A DNA stretch of 64,000 nucleotides from Rhodospirillales bacterium (lineage in GTDB: Bacteria; Pseudomonadota; Alphaproteobacteria; Rhodospirillales; Shumkoniaceae). The notes below the pieces were generated by a model. It had not been told where the DNA came from and did not search any database. It saw only the letters and a list, made by a program, of their open reading frames with translations. A program made the position numbers and the translations under genes. Location: the NCBI GenBank assembly GCA_014859895.1, contig JACZKS010000159.1:1-64000 (forward strand). Reading direction: 5' to 3'. Shown here piece by piece: positions 45,235 through 52,635 of the stretch (position 1 is the first letter of the stretch; each line of letters begins with the position of its first letter).

Positions 45235-47616
45235 ATGATGGACCAAGAAATGGAAACCGCCGCCCGGGGGGGACCGGACGGCGGCGGGAATAGGTCTACG
45301 TCTACTTCCATTATACCGCCCAGCGCCGATGGGGAAAACCCGCCCGCCGAACTGATGGAGATGGACCGGTGGATCACGTGGCGCTTCGACCCGCAAGCCA
45401 ACGGCGACATCAATAAGGTCGCAAACGCTAAGGGGGAAACCGAGACCTGGGGCGGAACCTACAAGGCGGCCGTTGCCAGGGCTCCCGCCCCCAAAGATGG
45501 CGGCATTGGGTTTGTGTTCAAGAAAGACGACGACCTAGGCGGTGTCGACCTCGACACCTGCCGCGATCCCATGACCGGCGAATTGACCCCCTGGGCGCAG
45601 GAGGTCGTCGACGACTTCGCCAGCTACACCGAGGTCAGCCCGAGCAAAACCGGTGTCAAGATCTTCGCCCGGGGAGCCCCGCCTAAACTGCCGGCGCATA
45701 AGATCCCCATGCCCGGTGATCCGATCAATGGGCATCGGCCCCAGATCGAAGCCTACGTCGACAAGCGCTACTTCACGGTGACCGGTCAACGGCACCCCGG
45801 CACACCCGCCGAGGTGCGGGAGGCCTCTGGGGCATGGCTGCGGCTCCACAAGCGGCTGGCCGAGGTGGCATGCCAACAGACGGCAGAGGGCGGTGGTCGC
45901 TCCAGCTTGGCCGGGGAGGGCCGGGATGGTGCGCTCCTAAGCCATGCCCGGTCGGTGTTGGCCCGGCTCGACGCCGACACCAGTGACGAAGACAGAGAGT
46001 CGGCGGTGCGCCGCGCGGTCGAGGCGATGAACTACTTGGGTTCGCCACTCCACCCCAACTTCAGCGACGGCACTTTGGACAAGCGGCAGGTCGACAAGAT
46101 CATCCGGGTTGCCCTCAAAAAGCAGGCGGGAGGTGCTGGTGGGAAACGACCATCGGCAACTGCGATCTTGATGGAACTGTTAGCCGACCAGGAACTCTGG
46201 CACGACGAGCGCGGCACGGCCTACGCCACGGTTGAGGTCGCCGGGCACCGCGAGCACCACCCTGTTGGAAGCCGGGCCTTTCGGGAATGGCTGGCCCGCG
46301 CCTTTTACAAGAGCGAGGGCAAGACACCACCCAAGGAGGCGTTAACCTCTACCCTGGAGCAAGCGGCGGCCCAGGCCCGTTTCGACGGCCAACGACACGA
46401 AACCTGGGTCCGGGTGGCGGCTGGCGCGGACGGCCAGTCGATCTACCTCGACCTGGGCGACGAAGACTGGCGCGTCGTCGAGGTTGACCAAAGCGGTTGG
46501 CGGGTGCTGGATCGCGATCCGCCGGTGCGCTTTCGGCGACCAGGCCCGACCCAAGCGCTGCCGATGCCCGAGCACGGCGGCGACATCAACGACCTGCGAA
46601 AGCTGGTGTGCTTGGCGGGAGACGACGACCTCAAGCTGCTCGTCGGTTGTCTCGTGACCTACCTACGGCCGGGCTTCCCCCAACCGATCCTCTACGCTCA
46701 CGGCGAAATGGGGTCTGCCAAGACCTCGTTTCTGCGGTCGGTGGTGTTGATGCTTGATCCGCGCATTCCCGCCACCCCGGGCGCACCCGCCAGCGAAGAC
46801 GACTTGGTGGTGCAGGCGCAGAACCGCTGGATCGTCCCTGCCGACAACGTTTCCCGGGTCACAGCCGACATGTCCGACGCCTACTGTCGGCTCGCCACGG
46901 GCGGCGGCTTGGAAAAGCGCAAGCTGTACACCGACGAGGACGGGCACGCCATCGACGTGAAGCGGCCGGTGGTGATGACGGGTATCTCGGTCGGCACCGA
47001 GCGGCCCGATTTCCTGGATCGAACGGTGCTGATCAAGTTGGGGGTCATCGACGAGGGCAACCGCCTGTTGGAAAGGGAGGTCGATGCGGCCGTCGACGAA
47101 ATCCGACCCCGGCTGATCGGCGCCTTGCTCGATGGGGCGGCGACAGCCTTGGCCAACCTCGACGCGACTGAGGCCCGGCTAAGGGGCAAGCTGCCACGGA
47201 TGGCCGACTTCGCCGCCTGGGTCGAGGCGGCAGCGCCCGCGTTCGGCTGGGCACAAGGGGCCTTCCTGGAAGCCTATCAAGCGGCCATCGACGATCGCTT
47301 GGGGGACGCGGCTGAGAGCGACCGCTTGGTAAAACTGATTTCAGAATGGTTGCCGGGATGCAAGGACGGGCGCTTCGAGGGGGGTGCCAGCGAGTTGCTA
47401 GAGGCATTGCGCGGATACCTGAAGAGTGCCGGCCGGGAGGAAGCCCTGCATGACACATGGTTCCCGAAGACCGGCGTCTGGTTGGGTCGCTTGCTTCCAA
47501 ACCATCGCCGTGTGCTAAAGGCCATCGGGATCGAATACCAGAAGATCGAGGGGAGCGGGACAAAGCCGGCGGCTCACCGGTTGAGGACCGCATTGTTTGA
47601 CGACGTGCCATTCTGA
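45235..47616 (+). CDS. Primase-polymerase/helicase replication protein
   Basis: 793 residues. The N-terminal primase-polymerase domain (about 38-215) has the acidic pair in GGVDLDTCRDP (Asp105, Asp107), SPSKTGVKIF at 135-144 and QIEAYVDKRYFTVTGQ at 170-185. A central linker is followed by a C-terminal ATPase of the phage replication type: Walker A GEMGSAKT (490-497), acidic WIVPADNVS (532-540), sensor region MTGISVG and DFLDRTVLIKL. It should prime and unwind the element's own DNA. It forms an operon with the AlpA gene. Confidence 0.88.
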   Translation: MMDQEMETAARGGPDGGGNRSTSTSIIPPSADGENPPAELMEMDRWITWRFDPQANGDINKVANAKGETETWGGTYKAAVARAPAPKDGGIGFVFKKDDDLGGVDLDTCRDPMTGELTPWAQEVVDDFASYTEVSPSKTGVKIFARGAPPKLPAHKIPMPGDPINGHRPQIEAYVDKRYFTVTGQRHPGTPAEVREASGAWLRLHKRLAEVACQQTAEGGGRSSLAGEGRDGALLSHARSVLARLDADTSDEDRESAVRRAVEAMNYLGSPLHPNFSDGTLDKRQVDKIIRVALKKQAGGAGGKRPSATAILMELLADQELWHDERGTAYATVEVAGHREHHPVGSRAFREWLARAFYKSEGKTPPKEALTSTLEQAAAQARFDGQRHETWVRVAAGADGQSIYLDLGDEDWRVVEVDQSGWRVLDRDPPVRFRRPGPTQALPMPEHGGDINDLRKLVCLAGDDDLKLLVGCLVTYLRPGFPQPILYAHGEMGSAKTSFLRSVVLMLDPRIPATPGAPASEDDLVVQAQNRWIVPADNVSRVTADMSDAYCRLATGGGLEKRKLYTDEDGHAIDVKRPVVMTGISVGTERPDFLDRTVLIKLGVIDEGNRLLEREVDAAVDEIRPRLIGALLDGAATALANLDATEARLRGKLPRMADFAAWVEAAAPAFGWAQGAFLEAYQAAIDDRLGDAAESDRLVKLISEWLPGCKDGRFEGGASELLEALRGYLKSAGREEALHDTWFPKTGVWLGRLLPNHRRVLKAIGIEYQKIEGSGTKPAAHRLRTALFDDVPF

Positions 47617-47636
47617 CAGGACCAGGGGGATGGTAA

Positions 47637-47746
47637 GGATAGTAAAGGATAATAAACCCTCCTCTAAACCCCCAAGAGCATGAGGATGGAGGAAAGGGGA
47701 GGGGGGTGTGGGGGTAACAATAGGAGATTTATTATCCTTACTATCC
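47637..47746. repeat. Long imperfect inverted repeat
   Basis: A 26-base arm at 47637-47662 is complementary to a 24-base arm at 47723-47746 (ATTTATTATCCTTACTATCC on the right), with one bulge and one or two mismatches, around a 60-base purine-rich loop. It could form a large hairpin or cruciform, or hold primase start sites. Confidence 0.7.
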
Positions 47747-47847
47747 TATACCCCCCACTATCCCTGGACTTCACCATGGTGGGCGGCCGCTCCCCACCCC
47801 GCAACCCGTTTTCCTGGGCACATCGGCCCCAGCCCACGGCCAGCCAT

Positions 47848-47885
47848 TATGCAAACCTTTTGATAGTCTATCAAAAGGTTGCATA
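47848..47885. repeat. Near-perfect 38-bp palindrome
   Basis: Inner arms of 13 bp (AACCTTTTGATAG/CTATCAAAAGGTT, one-base centre) extend outward to TATGCAA/TTGCATA with a single bulged A. It is AT-rich and is the most extensive palindrome in the window. Confidence 0.8.
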
Positions 47886-47904
47886 TCATTAGAACTAATG
47901 ATAT
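47883..47904. repeat. 22-bp palindrome adjoining the previous one
   Basis: Perfect 10-bp arms ATATCATTAG/CTAATGATAT with a two-base centre, overlapping the previous palindrome by three bases. Confidence 0.75.
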
Positions 47905-47942
47905 CAATTGGTTAGCCGCCAGCGGCCCACGGCATATCAACT

Positions 47943-47977
47943 TTAAGGTAACACCTAGGGAACCCTTTGCATACAAT
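47943..47977 (+). promoter_or_regulatory. Terminase operon promoter with motif copy
   Basis: TACAAT at 47972-47977 is a good -10 box, 25 bases before the small terminase start. The inverted 11-mer TTAAGGTAACA at 47943-47953 covers the -35 position, where no TTGACA-like box exists, suggesting activator-dependent transcription. Confidence 0.5.
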
Positions 47978-48001
47978 AAAAAGGTAGGAGATGGAGGCCC
48001 G

Positions 48002-48418
48002 ATGCCCATGAACAACCCCCTGGAAACCGACCACTTGGCCGCCACTTCGGTGGCCGGTGTGCCCCTGCCCGGCGTAGATCGCCGGACCCGGGCCGCCAAG
48101 CGATGGCGGGACCTGTTCATGGCCTACGCCGTCGAGTCCGGTGCCATGGGCCAGAGCATGGCCCGCGAGAACCTTTGTCGGCAGGCCGCCACCCTCACGG
48201 TCGCCAGGGAACGCCTGGACGCTGCCACGGCGCGGGGAGAGCCGGTGGATGCCGATACCTTGGTCCGCCTGGGAAACGCGCTGGGGCGTGTGCTGGGCGC
48301 CCTAGGACTGGCATCCTGGACCGATGCCACGCCACCTCCCCCCGAGAAGCCCGACCCGGCGGCCTTGTTCGCCAAGGTCCGGGACCCCGATCACTGGCGG
48401 AAGGAGCCCACCCGATGA
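48002..48418 (+). CDS. Terminase small subunit (P27-like)
   Basis: 138 residues, mostly helical: RRTRAAKRWRDLFMAYAVESGAMGQSMARENLCRQAATLTVARERLDAATARGEPVD, then DTLVRLGNALGRVLGALGL. The size, helical content and 4-bp overlap with the large terminase gene (ATGA) support the call; sequence motifs for small terminases are weak. It would recognise the element's packaging site. GGAG and GGAGG precede the start at 48002. Confidence 0.7.
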   Translation: MPMNNPLETDHLAATSVAGVPLPGVDRRTRAAKRWRDLFMAYAVESGAMGQSMARENLCRQAATLTVARERLDAATARGEPVDADTLVRLGNALGRVLGALGLASWTDATPPPPEKPDPAALFAKVRDPDHWRKEPTR

Positions 48419-49980
48419 ACATCGTTCAAGCCTTCGACGGTCCCTTCGCCGGTTGGCTCGGCGACCCCGCCGACTGGCAGCCGTGGCGGGTCTTCCTCAA
48501 GACCCTGGCAGCCGTTCCCCTATCCCCGGCCGAGCGCCCCCTTTTCGAGCGATGCACGGGCCGGACTGCGGAGTTCACCGAGCCGGTCCACGAGGCCTGG
48601 GTCGTGGTCGGTCGGCGTGGTCGCAAGTCCGCCATCGCCGCCGTCCTTGGCGTCCATGCCGCCGTCCACGTCGACTGGTCCTCGGTCATCGCCCCCGGCG
48701 AGACGGCCAGGGTGATCATCGTGGCGGTGGACAAGGGGCAGGCCAAGATCGTGCGATCCTACTGCGAGGCCATCCTGCGGTCGCACCCCGACCTGGAAGC
48801 CTTGATCGCGGGCACCGACGCTGAGTCCGTGACCCTCGCGAACGGCATCCAGATCCAATGCGTCGCCAACTCCTTCCGGTCGATCCGGGGGCCAGCGGTC
48901 GTCTGCGCCATCTTCGAAGAGTGCGCCTTCTGGCGCAGCGATGAAAGCGCCACGCCCGACCGGGAGGTGCTTCGCGCTGTCCGGCCCGCGATGCTGACGA
49001 CCAAGCGCCACGGTGCCTTGATGATCGGCATCAGTTCCCCCTACGCCAAGAAGGGGCTGCTTTACGAGAAGCACCGCGCCCACTTCGGCCACGACGACTC
49101 CCGCATCCTGGTCTGGCAGGCCGACACGCAGACGATGAACCCGGCGGTCGACCGGGAAGAGATCGACGAGGCCTACCGCGATGACCCGACCGCCGCCGCC
49201 GCCGAGTACGGCGCCCTGTTCCGGGATGACATCAGCAACTTCCTCGACGCCGACCTCCTGGCGACGCTGACCCGCGACCAGCCGCTTGAGCTACCGCCCC
49301 GCGACGGTATCCGCTATGTCGCCTTCACCGACCCGAGCGGCGGCCGGGGTGACGCCTACACCCTGGGGATCGCCCATCGCGAGCCCGACGGGCTGGCGGT
49401 CCTCGACGTGGTCCGCACCACCCAAGCCCCGTTGGACCCCGCCCTGGTCACGGCCGAATATGCGGCCCTGCTGAAGGAGTACCGGCTGCGCGAGGTCACC
49501 GGGGACGCCTACTCCGGCGCCTGGGTCCGCGACGCCTTCGACGAGCACGGCATCAAGTACAAGGTGTCTTCCCTGCCCAAGTCGGGGATCTACCTCGAAT
49601 GCCTTCCCCAGTTCGCCCGGGGTGAGGTCGAGTTACCGGACCTTCGGCCGCTCCTGGTCGAGCTGGCCCAGTTGGAACGTCGAACTGCCCGGGGCGGTAA
49701 GGACTCGGTCGACCACCCCCCGCGCTGCCACGACGACCTTGCGAATGCGGCGGCCGGGGCCCTGGTCCTAGCGGCCGTGGAGAAGAAGAAGATCCCGATC
49801 TTCGCGGTGCCGGTCATGTGGTCGCCCAGCCGCAGCAACCCCGATGCAAGCTACGACCCACCGCATCTGGATTTCCATGGCGGTGGGGAGGTCGGCCCCC
49901 CGAGCGGCTATGCGGGCGCGATGCGGTTCGACCCCTTCAACCTGGATGACCAGGGGATGCGCGATGACGACGACTTCTGA
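48415..49980 (+). CDS. Terminase large subunit
   Basis: 521 residues. ATPase part: Walker A-like GRRGRKS (66-72), Walker B CAIFEE (164-169) and coupling motif ISSPYAKKG. Nuclease part: Asp306 in FTDPSGGRGDAYTLGI, Asp364 in GDAYSG and HDDLANA with Asp441. All catalytic positions are intact, so it should translocate and cut DNA. It is the only large packaging gene in the element and is not followed by a portal gene. Confidence 0.93.
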   Translation: MNIVQAFDGPFAGWLGDPADWQPWRVFLKTLAAVPLSPAERPLFERCTGRTAEFTEPVHEAWVVVGRRGRKSAIAAVLGVHAAVHVDWSSVIAPGETARVIIVAVDKGQAKIVRSYCEAILRSHPDLEALIAGTDAESVTLANGIQIQCVANSFRSIRGPAVVCAIFEECAFWRSDESATPDREVLRAVRPAMLTTKRHGALMIGISSPYAKKGLLYEKHRAHFGHDDSRILVWQADTQTMNPAVDREEIDEAYRDDPTAAAAEYGALFRDDISNFLDADLLATLTRDQPLELPPRDGIRYVAFTDPSGGRGDAYTLGIAHREPDGLAVLDVVRTTQAPLDPALVTAEYAALLKEYRLREVTGDAYSGAWVRDAFDEHGIKYKVSSLPKSGIYLECLPQFARGEVELPDLRPLLVELAQLERRTARGGKDSVDHPPRCHDDLANAAAGALVLAAVEKKKIPIFAVPVMWSPSRSNPDASYDPPHLDFHGGGEVGPPSGYAGAMRFDPFNLDDQGMRDDDDF

Positions 49981-50206
49981 CCTCCTACCTCCCGGCCGGG
50001 GTAACCGTACGGTCCGCCTGCTGGCCCGCGTTGGCCCCGGCCCTGCCGCCCGCTACGCCGCCCGCATCCGCTCGATGGTCGGCCCCTGGCGGGAAGCTGG
50101 CGCGACGCTGACGGAGATCGCGGACCGCCTAAATCGGGAGGGGTTCCGCACCTTCCGGGGGCACCCCTGGAAGGTTCCACGCCTGTGTCAGATCTTGAAA
50201 ACTTAA
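49964..50206 (+). CDS. Small protein resembling the DNA-binding tail of serine recombinases
   Basis: 80 residues starting inside the end of the terminase gene (17-bp overlap). The C-terminal half LTEIADRLNREGFRTFRGHPWKVPRLCQILK is the helix-turn-helix pattern of the recombinase domain in large serine recombinases; no catalytic domain is present. It probably binds DNA, perhaps helping terminase or controlling expression. Confidence 0.7.
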   Translation: MTTTSDLLPPGRGNRTVRLLARVGPGPAARYAARIRSMVGPWREAGATLTEIADRLNREGFRTFRGHPWKVPRLCQILKT

Positions 50207-50217
50207 CCAAAAAACGG

Positions 50218-50245
50218 TTTACAGGCGTCGGGCCGGTAATACAAT
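50218..50245 (+). promoter_or_regulatory. Promoter for the five-gene small-protein operon
   Basis: TTTACA and TACAAT spaced 16 bases, the same design as the promoter at 44833, including the extended ATACAATTGAA. The first gene follows 68 bp later. Confidence 0.6.
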
Positions 50246-50313
50246 TGAATATGAGACCAACCAATGAACCCCCAAGACCACGACCGCCGTTTCTTCGATG
50301 AGAGGGGTTCACC

Positions 50314-50559
50314 ATGTCACCACTTCGCAAGGTCGCGCTCGCGTCCCTGAACACGTTTATCGACGCCCGATCCTTCAGGGACGACCCGACCCCCGCTGGC
50401 TTAGCCGCCCTCGTTGATGGGGTAAACCACCTGGCGGTGACCAGCCAAGTTGCCCGGCGAAAGACCCCGTCGACCCCCGCCACCACCGAGTTCATCCGCG
50501 CCCGCCTCGCCTTCGCGATGAGCGCGATCCAGCCCCTTATGGAGGTCTCACATGCCTGA
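50314..50559 (+). CDS. Small element protein, unknown function
   Basis: 81 residues, basic N-terminal half (LRKVALASLNTFIDARSFRDDPTPAGLAALVDGVNHL) and helical C-terminus (FIRARLAFAMSAIQPLM). GAGAGG lies 8 bases before the start. Its stop overlaps the next start by 8 bp, supporting it as a real gene. Not recognised. Confidence 0.7.
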   Translation: MSPLRKVALASLNTFIDARSFRDDPTPAGLAALVDGVNHLAVTSQVARRKTPSTPATTEFIRARLAFAMSAIQPLMEVSHA

Positions 50560-51049
50560 CAAAGTAACGACCGCCGCCGCCGCGCACCTCGCGCGGGTGC
50601 GGGCCCGCCTCGACTTCGCCCGCCAGCGGATCATCGAAACCGAAACCCGGGCCGCCCGCCATGCGGAGCGGCTCGCCGAAGGCAACTCGGGCTCGGGCCT
50701 CTCGATGCGCTGTGCGCTGGTGGAACTCCACGCACGCAAGATGGACGTCGAGGGCCTGGAACTGGCGGTCAAGCAGGCCGAGCGCGACCTCGCCGCCGCC
50801 GAAGCCGATGAGCCGCGACGGGACGCCGAGCGCGCCAAGGCCGCCGAACTCGACGCTGAGGCCAAACGGCTGGAAGGGGTCGCGGCTAGGAAGCGCGTCG
50901 CCGCCGCCGAGGCCGGGGCCGATCTTGAGCGCACCAGAATGGCGGCCGAGGCGGCCAAGGTATCGAGCAGCCGGGTTCCCCGGGTTCAGGGCGAGGTGGT
51001 CAAGCCATCCGCCGGTCGGGTTCCCCGAGTTCAGGCCGAGGCTGCCTGA
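50552..51049 (+). CDS. Coiled-coil element protein
   Basis: 165 residues, almost entirely charged helix (ARVRARLDFARQRIIETETRAARHAERLAEG and ELHARKMDVEGLELAVKQAERDLAAAEADEPRRDAERAKAAELDAEAKRLEG) with a C-terminal repeat of SRVPRVQ and GRVPRVQ. It resembles phage scaffold-like or structural helper proteins in composition only. The stop overlaps the next ATG. Confidence 0.75.
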   Translation: MPDKVTTAAAAHLARVRARLDFARQRIIETETRAARHAERLAEGNSGSGLSMRCALVELHARKMDVEGLELAVKQAERDLAAAEADEPRRDAERAKAAELDAEAKRLEGVAARKRVAAAEAGADLERTRMAAEAAKVSSSRVPRVQGEVVKPSAGRVPRVQAEAA

Positions 51050-51411
51050 TGGCCACCGAGCTTAAGGACCTTACGGTCACCGAGATCAGCTTGGTCGACA
51101 TCCCCGCCAACAAGGGAGCGCGAGTGGTGCTGTTCAAGCGCGACGCGCCGACCCCCACCCTAGTCGAGAAGGAGTACGACGACATGACTTCTACCATCGA
51201 AAGCGTCCGCATCGTTGAAAAGGCCCTGGCCGGCGGTGCCGACGTTCAACTCACCAAGGCCGACGCCCTGGCCGCCCTTGACCTGCTGGCCAAGGCGATC
51301 CAAGACCGGGCCGCCGCCCATGGCGTCACCAAGTCGTTCGAGCAGGCCTATGCCGAAGGGCTCATGGAGTCGCCGACCCTCTATGAGGTGGCGGTGGGGA
51401 GCACCACGTGA
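51049..51411 (+). CDS. Phage XkdF/prohead-protease-associated fragment-like protein
   Basis: 120 residues. The N-terminus LKDLTVTEISLVDIPANKGARVVLFKRD is the pattern found at the end of phage head-maturation proteases or XkdF-like proteins; the catalytic His/Ser region is absent. The rest (VEKALAGGADVQLTKADALAALDLLAKAIQ) is helical. It may be a shortened morphogenesis protein kept to interact with a helper's head. Confidence 0.65.
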   Translation: MATELKDLTVTEISLVDIPANKGARVVLFKRDAPTPTLVEKEYDDMTSTIESVRIVEKALAGGADVQLTKADALAALDLLAKAIQDRAAAHGVTKSFEQAYAEGLMESPTLYEVAVGSTT

Positions 51412-51647
51412 TGGCCGTTTATCCCTCGTTTGAAGCGGCCCGCAGCTCATCGGCCGACATCCGGCACTACCTGGAGGTCGCCGCCCGGACGGCCAACACC
51501 GCCGCCGCCGCGACCTCGGCCATCGGCAGCATAGCTGGCGTCTATATGTCCTTCTGCAACCGGTGCGGACCCTCCCCCAGCACCGAGGAAGCCATCGCGG
51601 CGGTGCGGGCCGCCTGCCCGATCCTGGCGGCCGTGGCGGACCAATGA
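51411..51647 (+). CDS. Small element protein, unknown function
   Basis: 78 residues, alanine-rich helical segment (VAARTANTAAAATSAIGSIAGVY) followed by a Cys-containing stretch FCNRCGPS. It overlaps both neighbours (TGATG at its start, ATGA at its end), which supports translation. Not recognised. Confidence 0.65.
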   Translation: MAVYPSFEAARSSSADIRHYLEVAARTANTAAAATSAIGSIAGVYMSFCNRCGPSPSTEEAIAAVRAACPILAAVADQ

Positions 51648-51850
51648 CCGGTTGCCGGTACGTGCTGAATGGCGACGTGAAGCGCGACATCCGCCGGGGC
51701 ATCGGCATCCTGTGGTGCGGTCAACCGACCCGCCGGGGGTTGAGCTACTGCGAAGAGCACCACAAGCGAACCCACCGTGCCGCCCGGCCGGTTGATCTGG
51801 TCCAGGCGGTCATGACCACCGCCGACGTGCCGTTGCCCGAGGCGGCTTAG
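51644..51850 (+). CDS. GcrA-like zinc-motif mini-protein
   Basis: 68 residues with ILWCGQPTRRGLSYCEEHHKRTH, i.e. C-G-x-P then YCxxH, the pattern of the C-terminal part of the alphaproteobacterial cell-cycle regulator GcrA. The GcrA DNA-binding domain is missing. It may bind sigma factor or imitate GcrA. Last gene of the operon, ended by a terminator 19 bp on. Confidence 0.65.
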   Translation: MTGCRYVLNGDVKRDIRRGIGILWCGQPTRRGLSYCEEHHKRTHRAARPVDLVQAVMTTADVPLPEAA

Positions 51851-51868
51851 AGTTCCTTCCTCCCGACT

Positions 51869-51900
51869 ACGCCCCATCGGCAACGGTGGGGCGTCTTTTT
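51869..51900 (+). terminator. Rho-independent terminator of the small-protein operon
   Basis: Perfect 8-bp stem ACGCCCCA/TGGGGCGT, 10-base loop, followed by CTTTTT. Confidence 0.85.
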
Positions 51901-51922
51901 GCGGCTGTTCGACGGCCGATGT

Positions 51923-51957
51923 CCCCGCGCCACGGCTCGATGAACCGTGGCGCGGGG
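51923..51957. repeat. Perfect 13-bp inverted repeat hairpin
   Basis: CCCCGCGCCACGG/CCGTGGCGCGGGG with a 9-base loop. It lies 27 bp beyond the end of the minus-strand gene at 51985 and could end its transcript, though no T tract follows. Confidence 0.6.
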
Positions 51958-51984
51958 GCGCTCATTTCAATTGAGGGTGTTCGT

Positions 51985-52239
51985 TCAGAGTCCGCCCATC
52001 CACGGCGTCTCCGCAAAGACCTTCAGCATGAGCCGCTTAAACTCGCGATGCTCACCGTGAGTCAACGGGGAGGTCTCAATGGAAAGGTCCAGATACCAAG
52101 GATCGGTATCGTCATCTACCCATCCCTCAGCCCCGTCGTAGAGCTTCCGAATGAGCACCTGCAACTCATCATGTTCTCTGAGAGTCAACCGGGATAGGTC
52201 CACGTTAAACAGAGTAAGAGTCCTGTCGGATGCACTCAT
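51985..52239 (-). CDS. Small protein with internal repeat; candidate cargo gene
   Basis: 84 residues from the ATG at 52239, preceded by AAAGGAG 6 bases upstream. The sequence contains two similar units, LTLREHDELQVLIRKL and LTHGEHREFKRLMLKV, separated by an acidic, Trp-containing stretch (GWVDDDTDPWYLDL). It is the only opposite-strand gene of the element and sits at the end next to the tRNA, where satellites carry accessory or anti-phage genes. Function unknown. Confidence 0.7.
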   Translation of the reverse strand: MSASDRTLTLFNVDLSRLTLREHDELQVLIRKLYDGAEGWVDDDTDPWYLDLSIETSPLTHGEHREFKRLMLKVFAETPWMGGL

Positions 52240-52550
52240 GTGCCGTCTCCTTTGATCGGCACCGGCGTAGGGACACAGCAATAGCCACTGCGCCGATGCA
52301 AGGTTGCATCAGTGCGGCGTGCTCTCCCGATTCACCTTGGAGGTAGGTTGGGCTTCAACGCCCCGCCACGGGGCGCCCGCAGGTTGTTTAGCGTCCCCGC
52401 GAGTCAAGACGTAGGTGGAACATACCCGGAACGCCAGCTTGAGTCAACGAGGAATAGCGACGGGCTGAAACCCTTCGTGCAAAGGACCCAGCATCAGCCC
52501 GGTCGTCGGATGGCGGTCAACGACCACACCAAGGCGGCGACCCCGAAACC

Positions 52551-52570
52551 AGTTACCTATTGTTACCTAC
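52551..52570. repeat. Tandem GTTACCT repeats, right-end arm-site candidates
   Basis: AGTTACCTAT followed directly by TGTTACCTAC, a 10-bp period. They resemble the 11-mer at the integrase end and lie about 80 bp inside the right repeat. Confidence 0.45.
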
Positions 52571-52584
52571 CAGCGCAAAAAGGA

Positions 52585-52605
52585 AAGCCGCCAGACTGGC
52601 GGCTT
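52585..52605 (-). terminator. Terminator of tRNA-Arg
   Basis: On the minus strand a perfect 8-bp stem AAGCCGCC/GGCGGCTT with a 5-base loop is followed by TCCTTTTTG, about 30 bp after the tRNA 3' end. Confidence 0.7.
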
Positions 52606-52635
52606 CGGATAACCCATTGATTTTATTCTGGAAAC

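Larger units (their letters stand above)
47617..48001. other. Palindrome-rich noncoding block; candidate replication origin
   Basis: 385 bp between the primase and terminase genes, containing three successive inverted repeats, a G-rich tract (47696-47714, runs of 4, 6 and 5 G) and AT-rich flanks. No gene fits. Position right after a primase/helicase gene is where many phages and satellites keep their origin. The right end also holds the terminase promoter. Confidence 0.5.
52240..52635. other. Noncoding right end of the element
   Basis: About 396 bp with no convincing gene; a plus-strand frame at 52312-52620 has no ribosome-binding site and poor composition. It holds the GTTACCT repeats at 52551-52570 and the terminator of tRNA-Arg. 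Confidence 0.5.

Noticed and set aside
47680..47892. 70-codon plus-strand frame in the palindrome block
   Set aside because: It runs through the G-rich tract and palindromes, has no ribosome-binding site and an unnatural composition.
52312..52620. 102-codon plus-strand frame at the right end of the element
   Set aside because: No ribosome-binding site, low-quality composition, and it overlaps the tRNA terminator and repeats.
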